From assembly GCA_033439765.1 (NCBI GenBank), contig JAULSN010000007.1, forward strand, positions 1 to 64,000: a stretch of DNA of 64,000 nt. Reading direction: 5' to 3'. This DNA comes from Lasiosphaeria ovina (taxonomy: Eukaryota; Ascomycota; Sordariomycetes; Sordariales; Lasiosphaeriaceae). The notes under the pieces were generated by a model. It saw only the letters and a program-made list of their open reading frames with translations. It was not told the origin of the DNA and searched no databases. Shown in pieces: positions 34,113 to 44,464 of this stretch. Both the position numbers and the translations under genes were made by a program. The first letter of the stretch is position 1; every line of letters starts with the position of its first letter.

Positions 34113-34649
34113 TCAGGGAAGGTCGCTCAAGCGGGTCTGCACGGATGTCGCGATAAGATGACCGAAAGTTGTTTCCAGCAGGCTGAGGACTAGATTTGTT
34201 AGACAAACAATCGACTCGTCGTTAGGAGGGGAAAGCTGAGCGTCTGGGCGTATTTGCATTTCGGAGACGCATGAGAGTTTCGATAGCGATGGACGCCTGT
34301 TGTCGTTGTCGAATAGCTTGCGTGAGCCGGCCAAGCCTCACGTAGGCTTCCTCGCAAGCGCAAGTAGGTTGGGTGTTCCTGGAGTCGTCGACGAACTGCC
34401 GCTTGCTGAGGAGCTTAGTTTTGGTCAGGAATTCCGACGTGTCTTTGAGACCGAACGAAAACGCATCCTTGTGGACCAAGGCATCCTCTCGGACGGCCCG
34501 CCACCCAACACCCAACCAAGGTACTCCCCGTGCTGGCGCCAAGCGTCCTCATGCTCGTCAGTCTCTTCCATTCCGTGACTGACCTGCATCATGGCAAAGA
34601 TTGGTCGGCCTGTACAAATTATGGCCTCCACTGACCCTCCACTGACCAA
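34113..34649 (-). pseudogene. Uncharacterised gene remnant in three frames
   Basis: Overlapping minus-strand frames give a plausible continuous protein only if two shifts are allowed: MMQVSHGMEETDEHEDAWRQ, then TKTKLLSKRQFVDDSRNTQP and LGRLTQAIRQRQQASIAIET, then NDESIVCLTNLVLSLLETTF and GHLIATSVQTRLSDLP. No family is recognised. It ends next to repeat copy R4. Confidence 0.3.
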
Positions 34650-35877
34650 GTTTTTAATACCTTGGACAGATAACGCGTATCCCCCAGAGGATTAGCGGTT
34701 CTAACACCTTCACTGGGCTACCACATATCACAAATCCCAGATCCCAGATTTCTGAATCGGGCGTCTGACATCTCAAGGCTTCTCTGGCGACGGCATGGCC
34801 TGTTGCCCGAGAAGACCCACGGAAGAAGGGGCAGTCCTAGATTGGCAGCCATGGCGGTAAAGGCTTCGAAGGTGGTTAGTATAACTAAATCGGTAATGCT
34901 CCCTGGCGAGTTGTCATGGTCAGCGCGTGGTAAGAGAGGGAAGAAAGTTGACTCTTGGCATTCGCCTTCGCGGAACGGGGCACACTTACAGGTGAAGTTA
35001 GGATCTAGGAAAGTATTCAAGCTGGTAACCTTGGCAAAAACCACCATGCCCGACCTGTACGCACGAGGCCTTATCAGCGGATCATGGAAGAAGGGGGTGG
35101 GATTATCATTCATCTTTCGGCGATGGCGGTCTCTCTTTCGGTCATGGCGATATCTCTTTCTCGCTTAGCCTCGATAGTTATCGCTTCAAACACACCTTGA
35201 AGCCTGGTAATTGCTTGCTCTGTCGTCTGGTCTCTGAAGAGGCTGAGAAACTAGTCAAGACCTTGGATGGCTGGATGGATCCAGGAATGGCTGCCCGCAG
35301 CCTCGGGCGCGTCTGTAATCCGTTTCGAACGCCGAATTATGGCATCCCAGAAGTCTATGACCAGGGGCCAATCATCCACACTAGTGCAAGATTCGTATCT
35401 GCCAGATTAAAGGAAGTCTAAGGGCATTACTTGTTGTCGCTTCGTTCATGCATTTAGTAAATAGAAGATGCAAATCCGGTGTGTCGTTATGTGTAGGGTT
35501 ATCCCCAGAGAACAAGTGTAGCTTGGAACCACACCGTCGGAAATGGAGGTCGGACGTTGTCCTCTATCTGGCGAAGTGTGTCCGTCACCTCCCTGAGAAA
35601 CTGGTCGATTCTACCGATACCAGCTCCGGCCTAAGCTCTACTGTAGAGCCAATGACTCGCCAGTTCCGCTATCCTGGTAACAAATATGTCGATTCAAATG
35701 GCTGGCATATCTTGGGTCATATAAACACCTATCCGATATGCCTGGGATCTTTCGTCTTACTTCTCCCCTTTTAATCCGCAGAATACTTGCCAATGTTGTT
35801 TAGTCTTACCAGCAGCTTCGATCCAGCATTTCCTTCCCTTAAAGGGAAGATACGACGACTCCCAGCCCATCGCTGGG
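34650..35877. other. No confidently recognised gene
   Basis: A minus frame at 34718-35113 (MAANLGLPLLPWVFSGN internally) and a coiled-coil-like minus reading near 35110-35190 (FEAITIEAKRERDIAMTERE, TAIAER) suggest remnants of coding sequence. Plus frames at 35197-35421 and 35448-35774 have no family features. Confidence 0.3.
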
Positions 35878-35938
35878 ATGGACCAACCCGGGGCAGCCCC
35901 CCTGCCGGCCGTCGCCGGCCCAGCCAACGCCTTCACTG

Positions 35939-36000
35939 GTGACGCTGTCGGCTCTAGTGACGCTATCAGCTCTAGTGACACTGCCGGCTCTGGTGACACT
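35939..36000 (+). repeat. 18-bp minisatellite, about 3.4 units
   Basis: Units of the type GGTGACGCTGTCGGCTCT with one to three changes each. Confidence 0.8.
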
Positions 36001-36156
36001 GAAGACTCGATGATGGCCGAGACCGTGATGAATCGTGTGTCTCGCTGTTGCCGCTTGGGCCGCATGGAAGACTCGATGACCCCACCGGCCATGTACGCAC
36101 ACGAGGTGGGCTGTCTCGTTGGGAAAAAGATAAAGGCAGAGACTAGGTCAGAGGAT

Positions 36157-36264
36157 GGCTCCAACACACACGTATAAGACTTGGAGGACCCAATGGACAC
36201 GCTCAACCCCGGCTCCAACACACACATACAAGACTTGGAGGACCCGATGGACAAACTCAGTCCC
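36157..36264 (+). repeat. 54-bp tandem duplication
   Basis: GGCTCCAACACACAC starts at 36157 and again at 36211; the units differ at only a few positions. Confidence 0.85.
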
Positions 36265-36334
36265 CCAGTTTCGACATAAAAACCACTATAGGCCACCTGG
36301 ACGAGTAGGCTACGTTCAAGAAGGTTTGGGTTAC

Positions 36335-37135
36335 TGCACACGAGCATCGCATCCAGTAGTACTGAGACCCGGCATTAACGACTCCAACGAATGCCAAACC
36401 GCCCAGTTATTCGAATCCACGTTGTCACATATAGAATAGCCAACCTGATCGGTGCGGTAGTCGTTGACTACCCCGGAGACATATAGAGCCTGGTTTCTCG
36501 CCGCTGTGAGAGCCGTTGGAGATGCGGTATACCAAGCAAATGCTGTTGTACGCGGCCCTCGCGGTCGGCGTAATATACGAAGATCGCCAGGTAGGACTTG
36601 GTCGCGTTGCAAGTGAGGAGAGATGCTTCTTTTATGGCGATGCTAACATCTTTAACCCCTCGCCAACATACACCCGGACTGTGTTGTGTGAGCTCGGAAT
36701 ATAGGCTGTTGTTTTCTTGGCGTTTAGGTCCGCGTAGAAAAATCTCGGAAGACCTCTTGTCCGACGATGCTAAATGGAAGGTTCAAGCCAACAATCATCC
36801 TAGCAAGCTTCTCTTTTGTAGAAAGCTTCTGAGGCAATAAAAGGACCTTCTTGCAAGCATTTCCGTCTGCTTTGAAGAGTCTCTGCTTCTTCAAAGGCGG
36901 CTCAACACTACCGTGCTCTCGGCCCTCGGGATTAAGCCTTTCGTTGCGATCATTCCGAAGGTGCTTACGTGCCGAAGTGGTAGATTCCGGCTGAAAGAAC
37001 TTGTTGTAATAGTGGTATGCCTACCGGTACGAATCTTCGTCAACAGCGTTGTTGACGAGCTTTGTAAGCCAGTGCCCGTATTTCCCAATCCACGTAGTTC
37101 TTTTGTTCTTTTCCCCACCCACCGCTCAGGTATAA
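36335..37135 (-). pseudogene. hAT transposase relic
   Basis: Minus-strand pieces align with the uninterrupted transposase at 61.9-64 kb: TTWIGKYGHWLTKLVNNAVD / SWIGEHGNWVAQVIDDAVND; STKEKLARMIVGLNLPFSIV / SMEEKLVDLIVGSNLPFSIV; RNQALYVSGVVNDYRTDQVG / ENQALYISELVNDYGFADDV; ICDNVDSNNWAV / QCDNVDSNDWAV. At the zinc finger WACHYCEK is now stop-AYHYYNK: TGG to TAG and both Cys to Tyr. Frames shift and a segment is missing in the middle. The relic ends where the intact copy continues with the C-F-S-H block. Confidence 0.85.
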
Positions 37136-38285
37136 AGGAACCTTGTATTAATCTTATCCCGGGCTAGTCCTTGACTTCAACACTAGTCAGGTCCCCGGCT
37201 TCCATCCCGCTCATGCCTAGGCGGTGTTAATGTTGCGGGGCTCGTGATGGCATCGTTGCAGCGTCGTAACGATCCAGGGCTGCGTATCTCGACACGAGGG
37301 GAGCACTTGCGTCTTCCACCGTTTCCGCACCTCTTGACCGGGCCGTGTATGAAAGCCCGGTCAAGCCATGACGATCAAGGCCCCGACGGCCGTCGACAAT
37401 TGGCTGGCAAGGCCGTAGTTAGAGGTAGGCAGCAGCATCGGGCTAGCCAAAACAGAACATCATGTCGGAGGTAGCCGACAGCAGGGGTATGGGTGCACCA
37501 GCTTGATGGCGCCCAGGTAGGCGGGATGCGGGTCCCAGAGCTCCCAGCCGCGCCTGTCTTGGAGAGCATCCACCCCTGGCGACAAACATATCTCCGTAGG
37601 GTCTGTCATCTTGAACAAGATACGTCGTACTAAATGAGTCTTGATCGGCGCACCCACTTGTGGGTCCGGCCAGTTCTGGTAACTTGCCATCGCCAAGACC
37701 TATATTCCAACCAATAACCCACAGAAGCTGTTGGAACGCCAGGGCACCGGTGCGGTTATAATCACGTAGCGAAGGGCCTTCAATCTCTCTAGATAAGGTT
37801 ATCCGCAGTGGTGTAGTTCAAGTGGTCTAGTATTGTGAAAGCATGTGTGTTCTAAGATCGGGGAGGTATGGAGAACGAGGGCATGGATATATATAGATAG
37901 ACTTGAGGGGGGCCACATATCCTGCCAAATCCTCGCGTGTCTTCTGTCCTCTGTGCCACGGCAAGCCTCTCGTTAGTCGTCTTCGCACACGATGGCCGCA
38001 AGGGAGTGGAGGGGGATTGGCTGTGAACACCCAATGGTCAAGGACGCTCGTTAAGGTCCTCGCAGATCATTTTTTTCTCCAACGGCTTCGATTCGTATCG
38101 TGGTGCTTAGCAGAGAGTTGATCGATGCGGCCGCGGCGAGCCGGCATGATCTTACGTGATAGCAATGCATGCGATGGAGGTAAGATGAAATGGACACAAG
38201 GGCCAGAAAGGAGACATAGTATAACCGGGACGTACTAGATTAAGTATAATATACATGATGCTTTGTCTCCTCTGCTTCCCATCCC
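37136..38285. other. No recognised gene
   Basis: Short frames only; the minus frame 37460-37696 (TDPTEICLSPGVDALQDRRG, WELWDPHPAYLGAIKLVHPY) is protein-like but not recognised. Confidence 0.35.
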
Positions 38286-38289
38286 CTGT

Positions 38290-39597
38290 CTAAACGTCCT
38301 GGCCTTCGCCCATCTCCTCGTCATCTTCCCATTGATCCTCAGCCATCTCCTCATCGCTACTTTTGTCGTCAATATCTCTCTCAGCGTGAGCAATAGCTTC
38401 CTCTGCTGGTTCATGAACGCGGCGCGCAGCCTCTTCGGTTTCCTCTTCCGTCAACGGTAATGGGGACTCGAACCTCTGCTTTTTTATCCACGATTCGACA
38501 ACATTCATGTCCGCCGGCCCAAAATGTGTCGCCAACGCTAGTAACATGCTCCGTCGCATGTAGTTCCCGGGCGTCGGGAAGGGCCGTTGCTAGTAGTACT
38601 TTGCCCATATATCTTGCCATCCGGGCCGCTTGACGTCCTTGATCCGGATAAGAGCTATGACAAGATGAAAGTACATAAAGCGCGAAACGGGACGCTCCTC
38701 GTTTCGGAACCTAAATTCATTTCCATCCAAATCTTGTCCCAGCCCTCCCGGCCCATCCGCCCACATACGATCATGGATGTCTGATGAAATGACATCCACT
38801 CGCCAGCGCGTGATAGGCACCTCCATTGGGTCGACCGGCACAATCATGACGTGGTACGAGTCGAACCAGCGCTCTATGGTCTCATCGAGAAGAAGGGCGT
38901 TCCCAGGCCGGCGAAGGTCTGGCGCGCGGCTTCCGAAAAGAATCTCGTCGATCTCATCGGTGTCGAGAAAATGAGGCACGATATGCACTGCAACGATGTT
39001 GTCGCGTGGGCACCAGGTCCCCTTCACATGGCACCATAAGTTGCCGTACGCATCCCGCCTTGCATAGTACTCGATGGCATCTCGACGGAAACCGGGTGGC
39101 CGTTTCTTCGTCTCCTTTAGCCCGTCACATTTCTTGTATACGAAAAATCCGCTGCTCCGAGGATCGAATAGGCGGATAATACCCGGGTCATCTAGACGTG
39201 CCTTTTTAGCCTAGTGCCGCCAGAGTGAGTCTCCAGCTGATAAGCATCGCTTGTTGGCGTCTTGGAGTCAAACCTTGGCGTCTTTGGGCGGTATGGTCCT
39301 GTTGTCCCGCTCTTGAATGATAACCTCACGCTCTAATCTTAGTTCTTCTTTCTGCTTTATGGCGCGCTCGATGCCGAGGGAGATGAGTTCCAGATGCGCT
39401 TTTCTGTCGGGTTCGATTCGTTCGTGTCCTGGCTTGGTTGGAGGCAACACTTGCTGAGAGAGGGTGTCGTATGCCTTCTTAAGTTCCAATACTACCCGTC
39501 GCGCTTGACCATACTTGGCTTTCGTTGCGGCAAGCGAGGGTGGCGGTAGACGGGGCAATTGTCTGTCGGGCTCTCGTGAACCGCCTCGGGCATCCAT
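38290..39597 (-). pseudogene. HNH nuclease-family gene of a second lineage, three in-frame stops
   Basis: A single frame from ATG 39597 to the stop at 38290 (435 codons) holds a whole protein: coiled-coil N-terminus (MDARGGSREPDRQLPRLPPP ... AKYGQARRVVLELKKAYDTL), RLDDPGIIRLFDPRSSGFFV, YYARRDAYGNLWCHVKGTWC then NIVAVHIVPHFLD (HNH core with A-V-H-I-V-P-H), DLRRPGNALLLDETIERWFD, YFHLVIALIRIKDVKRPG, and an acidic C-terminus. It is broken only by TGA 39268-39270, TAG 39211-39213 and TAG 38590-38592, with no frameshift. All three are explicable as C-to-T/G-to-A changes (CGA, TGG or CAG, CAG). This layout is that of the common fungal HNH (PF13391-like) proteins; their role is not established. Confidence 0.8.
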
Positions 39598-39704
39598 TTT
39601 TCCAAGTCAATCGAGACGAAAAGTTTGGGTGTGTTGGAAATCTAGTAATGGAGAATGGGAGGACTTTAAAAAGGGACCTTATCGTTGTGTAAAGGCTACC
39701 TGGT

Positions 39705-39958
39705 CGCTGCAGGCCTTAAAACACCAACTGCGCGCAAAGAGCCCGGCAATATGAAAGTGTAAGTAGTGTAATCTTGACTTCACCGGGCTTCCTTTAACTT
39801 TGCTCGGCTTCCTTAGTGCCTGGTAGGCCGTTGGGTGGCTGCTATGGAATACGGCATTCTACAATACAAAAAGCGACCCTACGTTGCCAGTTGCCAAGGA
39901 CCCACAAGTAGGTGGCATGAAGAAGCAGGTGGGTGCGCGCACGAAAGCTCTAGAATAA
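39705..39958 (+). repeat. Dispersed 260-bp repeat, copy R2 (longest)
   Basis: Runs from CAGGCCTTAAAACACCAACT to GCGCACGAAAGCTCT. Shares the whole length with R3 and the right half with R1. No terminal inverted repeat is visible. Confidence 0.8.
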
Positions 39959-40306
39959 TTCCAACGCGGTGGCACCGTCAGGAGATGCGCGAAACGGTGG
40001 ATGTGGATGCCTTGGATCATGATGTGTAGCGTGCGAGGCAGCAGATGGCTAATTGGCAGATTATGAGAGAGCAGTTGCGGAAGCCGCTACAATTCTAGCG
40101 GATAAGGGCTAAGGCCTACACAGCCTGCACACGCTGGGACACTAGACTCGGTGGATTGTAATTGCAATTGCAAATGCCGCATTGCATTTTTTTTTGGTGT
40201 AATCTATATTCCATGTGTGTGGCACTCGAGCTTTTACCAGAAAACTCGTTTCCAATCAAAGCGGCTTGAATGATCCCTATCCCTAGGCTTCTAACAAATC
40301 AGGCTT

Positions 40307-41107
40307 TCATTGAAACGGCCAGAATGATCCCCATCCCTTAGCTTCCACCACCTCCTTCTCCTCCTTCTCCTCCCCTTGCTCCTTCTCCTCCTCCCCCTTC
40401 TCCTTTAAGTCTGCACCCAACAGACGTGCCAGCTCGTACGACTTGCGCCGTGCGTAGTCTTGTGTGTTCCGGATTATGTCGCGGCCTCGGTTAGGATAAG
40501 AAAGCAGGCTCTCGCGCGCTATTAGGTTCATGTGGTACTGCCCGTCCTTGTAATGGTGGATGTATACCTCGGCAACTTTACCATCGGTTATGCAGGTGAC
40601 GACAGAGGTTTCCTCAGCGGCCTTGTCTAGAGCAGCAGCAGCAGCAGTACCATCTAGCGTATTAGCCTTGGCCTTCGCAATAGCCTGGTTCCGTGCGTTG
40701 ACCAAAACAGCACCATCGTACGCAGCCTTGCTTGTCGCTAGGCGGAGATTACTACCTGCTCGCTCGAATTCGGCAGCGAAGTGGCAGAAAGTAAGGGAGC
40801 CGGTTTCGAGGTGGAGGCTGTGATCGTGCAGGTGACTTGGGAGAGCCTCTGTTTCAATGCCTTCCAAAATATCAGGACGAGGATTAGATAAACCGTCATT
40901 GAAATCTTGGCTGGGATTCCGGGTAATAGGTCGACTAAGTATTCTACCATACTGTCGGTCGTTATAGCTTATCATAATATCCTTCTGGATAAGAAATGAC
41001 GCTGTAGCTTTGTTATAGGACCTGGATATATTTTTGCAATATCTCTGATGAGCAGCAGCGGCAGCAGCAGCAGCAGCATTGATGAGCTCTCGTACCAAGG
41101 CAGCCAT
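40307..41107 (-). CDS. Uncharacterised protein, 266 aa, intact
   Basis: ATG at 41107 (MAALVRELIN followed by a poly-Ala run) to the stop at 40307 without interruption; the frame is open further upstream, so the start is chosen as the first ATG before the conserved part. Features: Ala tract encoded by a GCT/GCA repeat (about 41050-41082); YGRILSRPITRNPSQDFNDG; SHLHDHSLHLETGSLTFCHF; AALDKAAEETSVVTCITDGK; EVYIHHYKDGQYHMNLIARE and SLLSYPNRGRDIIRNTQDYA; a Lys/Glu-rich tail ending WGSFWPFQ. A diverged plus-strand paralogue with matching flanks lies at 49.26 kb. No family is recognised. Uninterrupted coding in this decayed neighbourhood suggests it is functional or recently duplicated. Confidence 0.65.
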   Translation of the reverse strand: MAALVRELINAAAAAAAAAHQRYCKNISRSYNKATASFLIQKDIMISYNDRQYGRILSRPITRNPSQDFNDGLSNPRPDILEGIETEALPSHLHDHSLHLETGSLTFCHFAAEFERAGSNLRLATSKAAYDGAVLVNARNQAIAKAKANTLDGTAAAAALDKAAEETSVVTCITDGKVAEVYIHHYKDGQYHMNLIARESLLSYPNRGRDIIRNTQDYARRKSYELARLLGADLKEKGEEEKEQGEEKEEKEVVEAKGWGSFWPFQ

Positions 41108-41119
41108 GGCGACGGCGAG

Positions 41120-41790
41120 ACGCAAGACGGTGATGGTGTCATACGTCGATGAGTGAGACAGCGATGGTGAGACGGCGATAGTGAGACGGGTAATGGTAAA
41201 ACTAAAGAAATGTAATAGGAAGAAGAAGAGAGACGGCGATGGTGAGACGGGTAACAAATAGTAAAACTAAAGAAATGCAATAGGAACAAGAAGAGAGATG
41301 GAGATGGTGTGACGGCAGTGATAAATAAAGGCAAAGAAAGAAAGAAATAGAACAAAGAGACGAGTTGGTGTTTTTTTTGTAATCTCCCGTGCCAATGTAG
41401 AGTAGGAGCGTGGCTTATTTCGGCCAAACAAAATAGCGTATAGAGCATCAAAAAGAGGGAGCGCACAAGTTGTCTCAATATCTGCGCCCGCAAAATCACT
41501 CGCGACATACCGACGCATCGCAGGAGGTGGTAAAGAGAGTCTAGTAATTGGTGAGACGGCAGTGGTGAAACAAAGGCAAGGAGAGAAAGAAATAGAACAA
41601 AGAGACGAGCTAGTTTTTTTTTAGAATCCCCTCTGCCAATGCAGAGCGGGAGCGTGGCTTATTTCGGCCAAACAGCGCACAGAGCATCACAAAGAAGGAG
41701 CGCGCAAGTTTTCTCAATTGAAGAAGAAGAGGGACGGAGATGGTGAGACGGCAGTGGTAAAACAAGAGAAGTCTTCAAATCCACACAACA
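41120..41790 (-). repeat. Tandem-repeat region upstream of the 40.3-kb gene
   Basis: Built from GA(T/C)GGTGAGACGGcaGTGGT-type words and a larger unit of about 190-245 bp: GACGGCAGTG recurs at 41311, 41555 and 41747, and the block GGAGCGTGGCTTATTTCGGC-CAAACA occurs twice (about 41408 and 41650). It occupies the presumed promoter of the minus-strand gene. Confidence 0.8.
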
Positions 41791-42550
41791 CAACGAAAAA
41801 AAGATCACCACCTTGTGCAAATTAGCTTCAAAGCCTACACATCAATTAGGCAAGTCAACAGCTGCATTTCTATACGATTAGGCACATTAATCAAGCCCTA
41901 TATAGCCTCAAGAGATCACCAATTTTCTAACAAAGGGCCCTATCAAGTGCACTCAAAGCCCTTATGTATACCCCTATCCCTCACTAACCGTGTGCTTTCA
42001 CCCGCAACGGTGTGATCCTTTTCTTCCATGTTGAGGACATTGTCCTTGCCTCAGTGGGCAATAGAGGTAGGAAACCCTTAAAGTCATCGAGAGGCTCAAA
42101 GACCGCTTCCAACTTATAGGGGGTGAGGACCTGCAGTGGTTCCTAGGCATCGAGATCCTTCGTAATAAGCCCAGAAAGCACTAGTTAGGTCTAGGTGGGG
42201 TTATTGGCGCAGCGCGGCGGATATCTCGGTGGGAGTGACCAGGCAAAGATGACGCTTCAGGACGTCACCTAATTGACTCTGGAAGAGGCCATTCTAAATA
42301 CCAAGAATTATTCTTAGTGTTGCCATGTGTTTCCTGGCGGTGCACTCTTGAGATCTCTATGGTTACATCTTCTTGCCGTCAATCGACTGAAAGTGTTGCT
42401 GACAGGCCAAGCAGTAACGTGACGGATTACGGAGCGGGGCACGGAAAAAGCGACACGCCCGCCTACAATAGAAAACGGGAAACGCAAACGGTGGTAGGGT
42501 GGAGTTCATCAGCATGTTTTTGAACAATAGTATCTAACGTAATATGAAGT

Positions 42551-42623
42551 TGGCTGTATAGTATAGTAGAATGCGCCGTGACCTTATATCTCGGAGATCT
42601 GGGGTTCGATCCCAGTACGGGCA
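42551..42623 (+). mobile_element. tRNA-derived sequence (SINE head or tRNA pseudogene)
   Basis: 73 bp with 5' TGGCTGTA and 3' TACGGGCA able to form most of an acceptor stem (one G-G mismatch, one wobble), an A-box-like TAGTATAGTAG, an imperfect anticodon stem, and a perfect B box and T-arm CTGGGGTTCGATCCCAG. Mismatches in the acceptor and anticodon arms argue against a working tRNA. Sequence to about 42815 contains another A-box-like TGGCGTAGTGG and a B-box-like GGTTAAATCCT. Confidence 0.5.
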
Positions 42624-43853
42624 ATGTTTAGTTAAAAACATAATCTAAACAACACTACGCTATATGGCGTAATTAGCGTATCTGACTATCTCCGGTCGTA
42701 TCTGTGGAGGTCCCCTTCGGGGTATCCTTCATAAGGAGGATAACTTGGCGTAGTGGCCATGCAAGGTCTAGGTTAAATCCTAGTGTAGCATTCACTATCT
42801 TAAGAATACTTCATTGTATCAGGTTATTTTTATAGAGGGCACTGGGGATTATAAATACTGGCGGAGTATAACATGTTTTTTTTTCCTACCTATTGCTTTT
42901 ATACTAACACTTAACATATCTAACCCGTATTAATTAGTAGTTGCGTTTACGATCGCTCTCTAGATAGCAGAATAAGTTCTCGTTTTTTTAGTCGACCGAC
43001 TTCACTCGCCGGCTCGATTGAAGTACGGTCGCTTGTGGTTGTCACAGTCATTATACATTACCAAAATAGGCGCCCTGGCGGACACATCACCGGTACCGCC
43101 TACGAACAAACCTACGGCGAAGGAGGAGCTTCGACCCTCGAAGCCCTCGTGAACAAGGCCGACACTCTACGGTGTATGCGGAAGGTCGGTTCAATCATGT
43201 ATGCCGACGTGATCATACGCCCGGACGAGGCATTCGCCGTCTCCTGGCTATGCCGGTGTACTACCAACCCCGGCTTGGAGCACCACAGGGCATCAGACCG
43301 AGTACTCGGCTGCCTACTCCGCACTAGCCCCCTTGCCTTGCAATTCGGGGGTGACGGTAGCTTCAGAGTAGCCAGTGACGCTTCCTTTGGCGACAATTCA
43401 GCGGACCGGAAGAGCTCACAGGCCTACGCCATGAAGCTGTTTGGGGGCATGATAGGCTGGAGGACGAATAACAGGCCACTATCACGGTATCAACAATAGA
43501 GGCAGAGCTTCTCGCCCTCTCACAGGCCACAAAAGAAGCCCCGTAAGTGAGCAGGCTGCTCAAGGAATTGCAGGTCAACCTGGAAGGTCACCGTATTACT
43601 GTCGGATGTGACAACACGTAGACGATTCGGCTGTTGAAGGACGAAATCTCATGGTTGGAAGCGAACCTACGGCATATCGATATTCACAACCACTGGCTTA
43701 GGCAGGAACACCGCCTAGGGCACATGACGGCAGTATATAGCAAGAGTGCGGAAATGATCGCTGACGGCCTTACGAAGCCGCTGCAAAATAACGCCTTTAC
43801 GGGTTCGTGTAATAGATGAACCTACAGGACGTGTCACGGCAGTTGTCAATGCG

Positions 43854-43927
43854 CAGGAAGGAAGAAGGGACCCCAGTTGAGCACCTTAAGCAGGAAGGAA
43901 GAAAGGACCCCAGTTGAGCACCTTAAG
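43854..43927 (+). repeat. 37-bp tandem duplication in copia relic
   Basis: CAGGAAGGAAGAAGGGACCC begins at 43854 and recurs at 43891 with one change; both end GTTGAGCACCTTAAG. Confidence 0.9.
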
Positions 43928-44464
43928 TTACCGGGAGACTTGTGAATGCCCTCACACGGCAGGCAGGAAGAAGGGGACTATGTTGTTTACTTTCAACATT
44001 TGTTTACTTTGGACAGTTGAATCCGGGAAAGGCTTCAACTGAGGGGGTGTGTCAGAAAGACCATACTGTTTTCGGCATAGTCTGGGGCGCCCGGGCAGGG
44101 CACCTAAGTAGACCGCTTTTCCACAGAGTCAACACAGCTCCGGCCCTGCGGGCGCAGACCTTTTCTTCTTCCTCAAATTAACCACTACACACTGCGAATA
44201 ACCTCATTCTTGACTGCTTTTGCATACATTTGGTTTTCTAAGAACAGGTTGCGTTGTGGGAGGCCCGTAAGGCCAAGCGCAGGATGACTGTGATGCTGGA
44301 AATTCCTGAAGAAGAGATATAGCTATTCGATTCGCAGAACGAAGATGATCTTAATCCATTGTTAATTGGGTGCAATTCAGATGGCGGCCGTCTCAATCCA
44401 ACTAAATTAGATTGGGTGGATTCCCGGCTACTCAATAGAGCCAGTTAACGATGCCGGTTCACAG

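Larger units (their letters stand above)
35878..36280 (+). pseudogene. Repetitive acidic protein reading frame, one in-frame stop
   Basis: ATG at 35878 begins MDQPGAAPLPAVAGPANAFT, continues through an 18-bp minisatellite (GDAVGSSDAISSSDTAGSGD) and reaches GSNTHV, TAA (36174), then DLEDPMDTLNP, GSNTHIQDLEDPMDKLSPPV. The second repeat has CAA (Gln) where the first has TAA, so the stop is a C-to-T change. No family is recognised; a longer antisense frame also exists (35757-36347). Confidence 0.3.
42000..44300 (+). mobile_element. Ty1/copia relic, interrupted
   Basis: RT end at about 42016-42180: FFHVEDIVLAS (F-Y-V-D-D expected), RLKDRFQLIGGEDLQWFLGI, then EILRNK. After an unrelated insertion (about 42190-43030) the plus strand continues IIRPDEAFAVSWLCR, NPGLEHHRASDRVLGCLLRT, VASDASFGDNSADRKSSQAY and AMKLFGGMIGWR, with RNase H and the terminal DIHNHWLRQEHRLGHMTAVY, KSAEMIADGLTKPLQ. 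A GAGGGGG polypurine tract at 44041-44047 precedes TGTGTCAGAAAG (44048), a likely 3' LTR start whose right end is not defined. Confidence 0.75.

Noticed and set aside
35757..36347. 196-codon minus frame with repeated SIGSSKS..CVLEP units
   Set aside because: The repetition follows from the 54-bp and 18-bp tandem repeats, and the opposite strand gives a more protein-like reading. Neither is certain.
42660..42810. Second complete tRNA gene
   Set aside because: A-box-like and B-box-like words are present, but spacing is too short and no acceptor stem can be formed. Kept only as part of the SINE hypothesis.
43854..43927. Possible CRISPR-like direct repeat
   Set aside because: Two adjacent 37-bp copies without spacers, in a fungal copia relic. 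No CRISPR arrays are expected or seen anywhere in the window.
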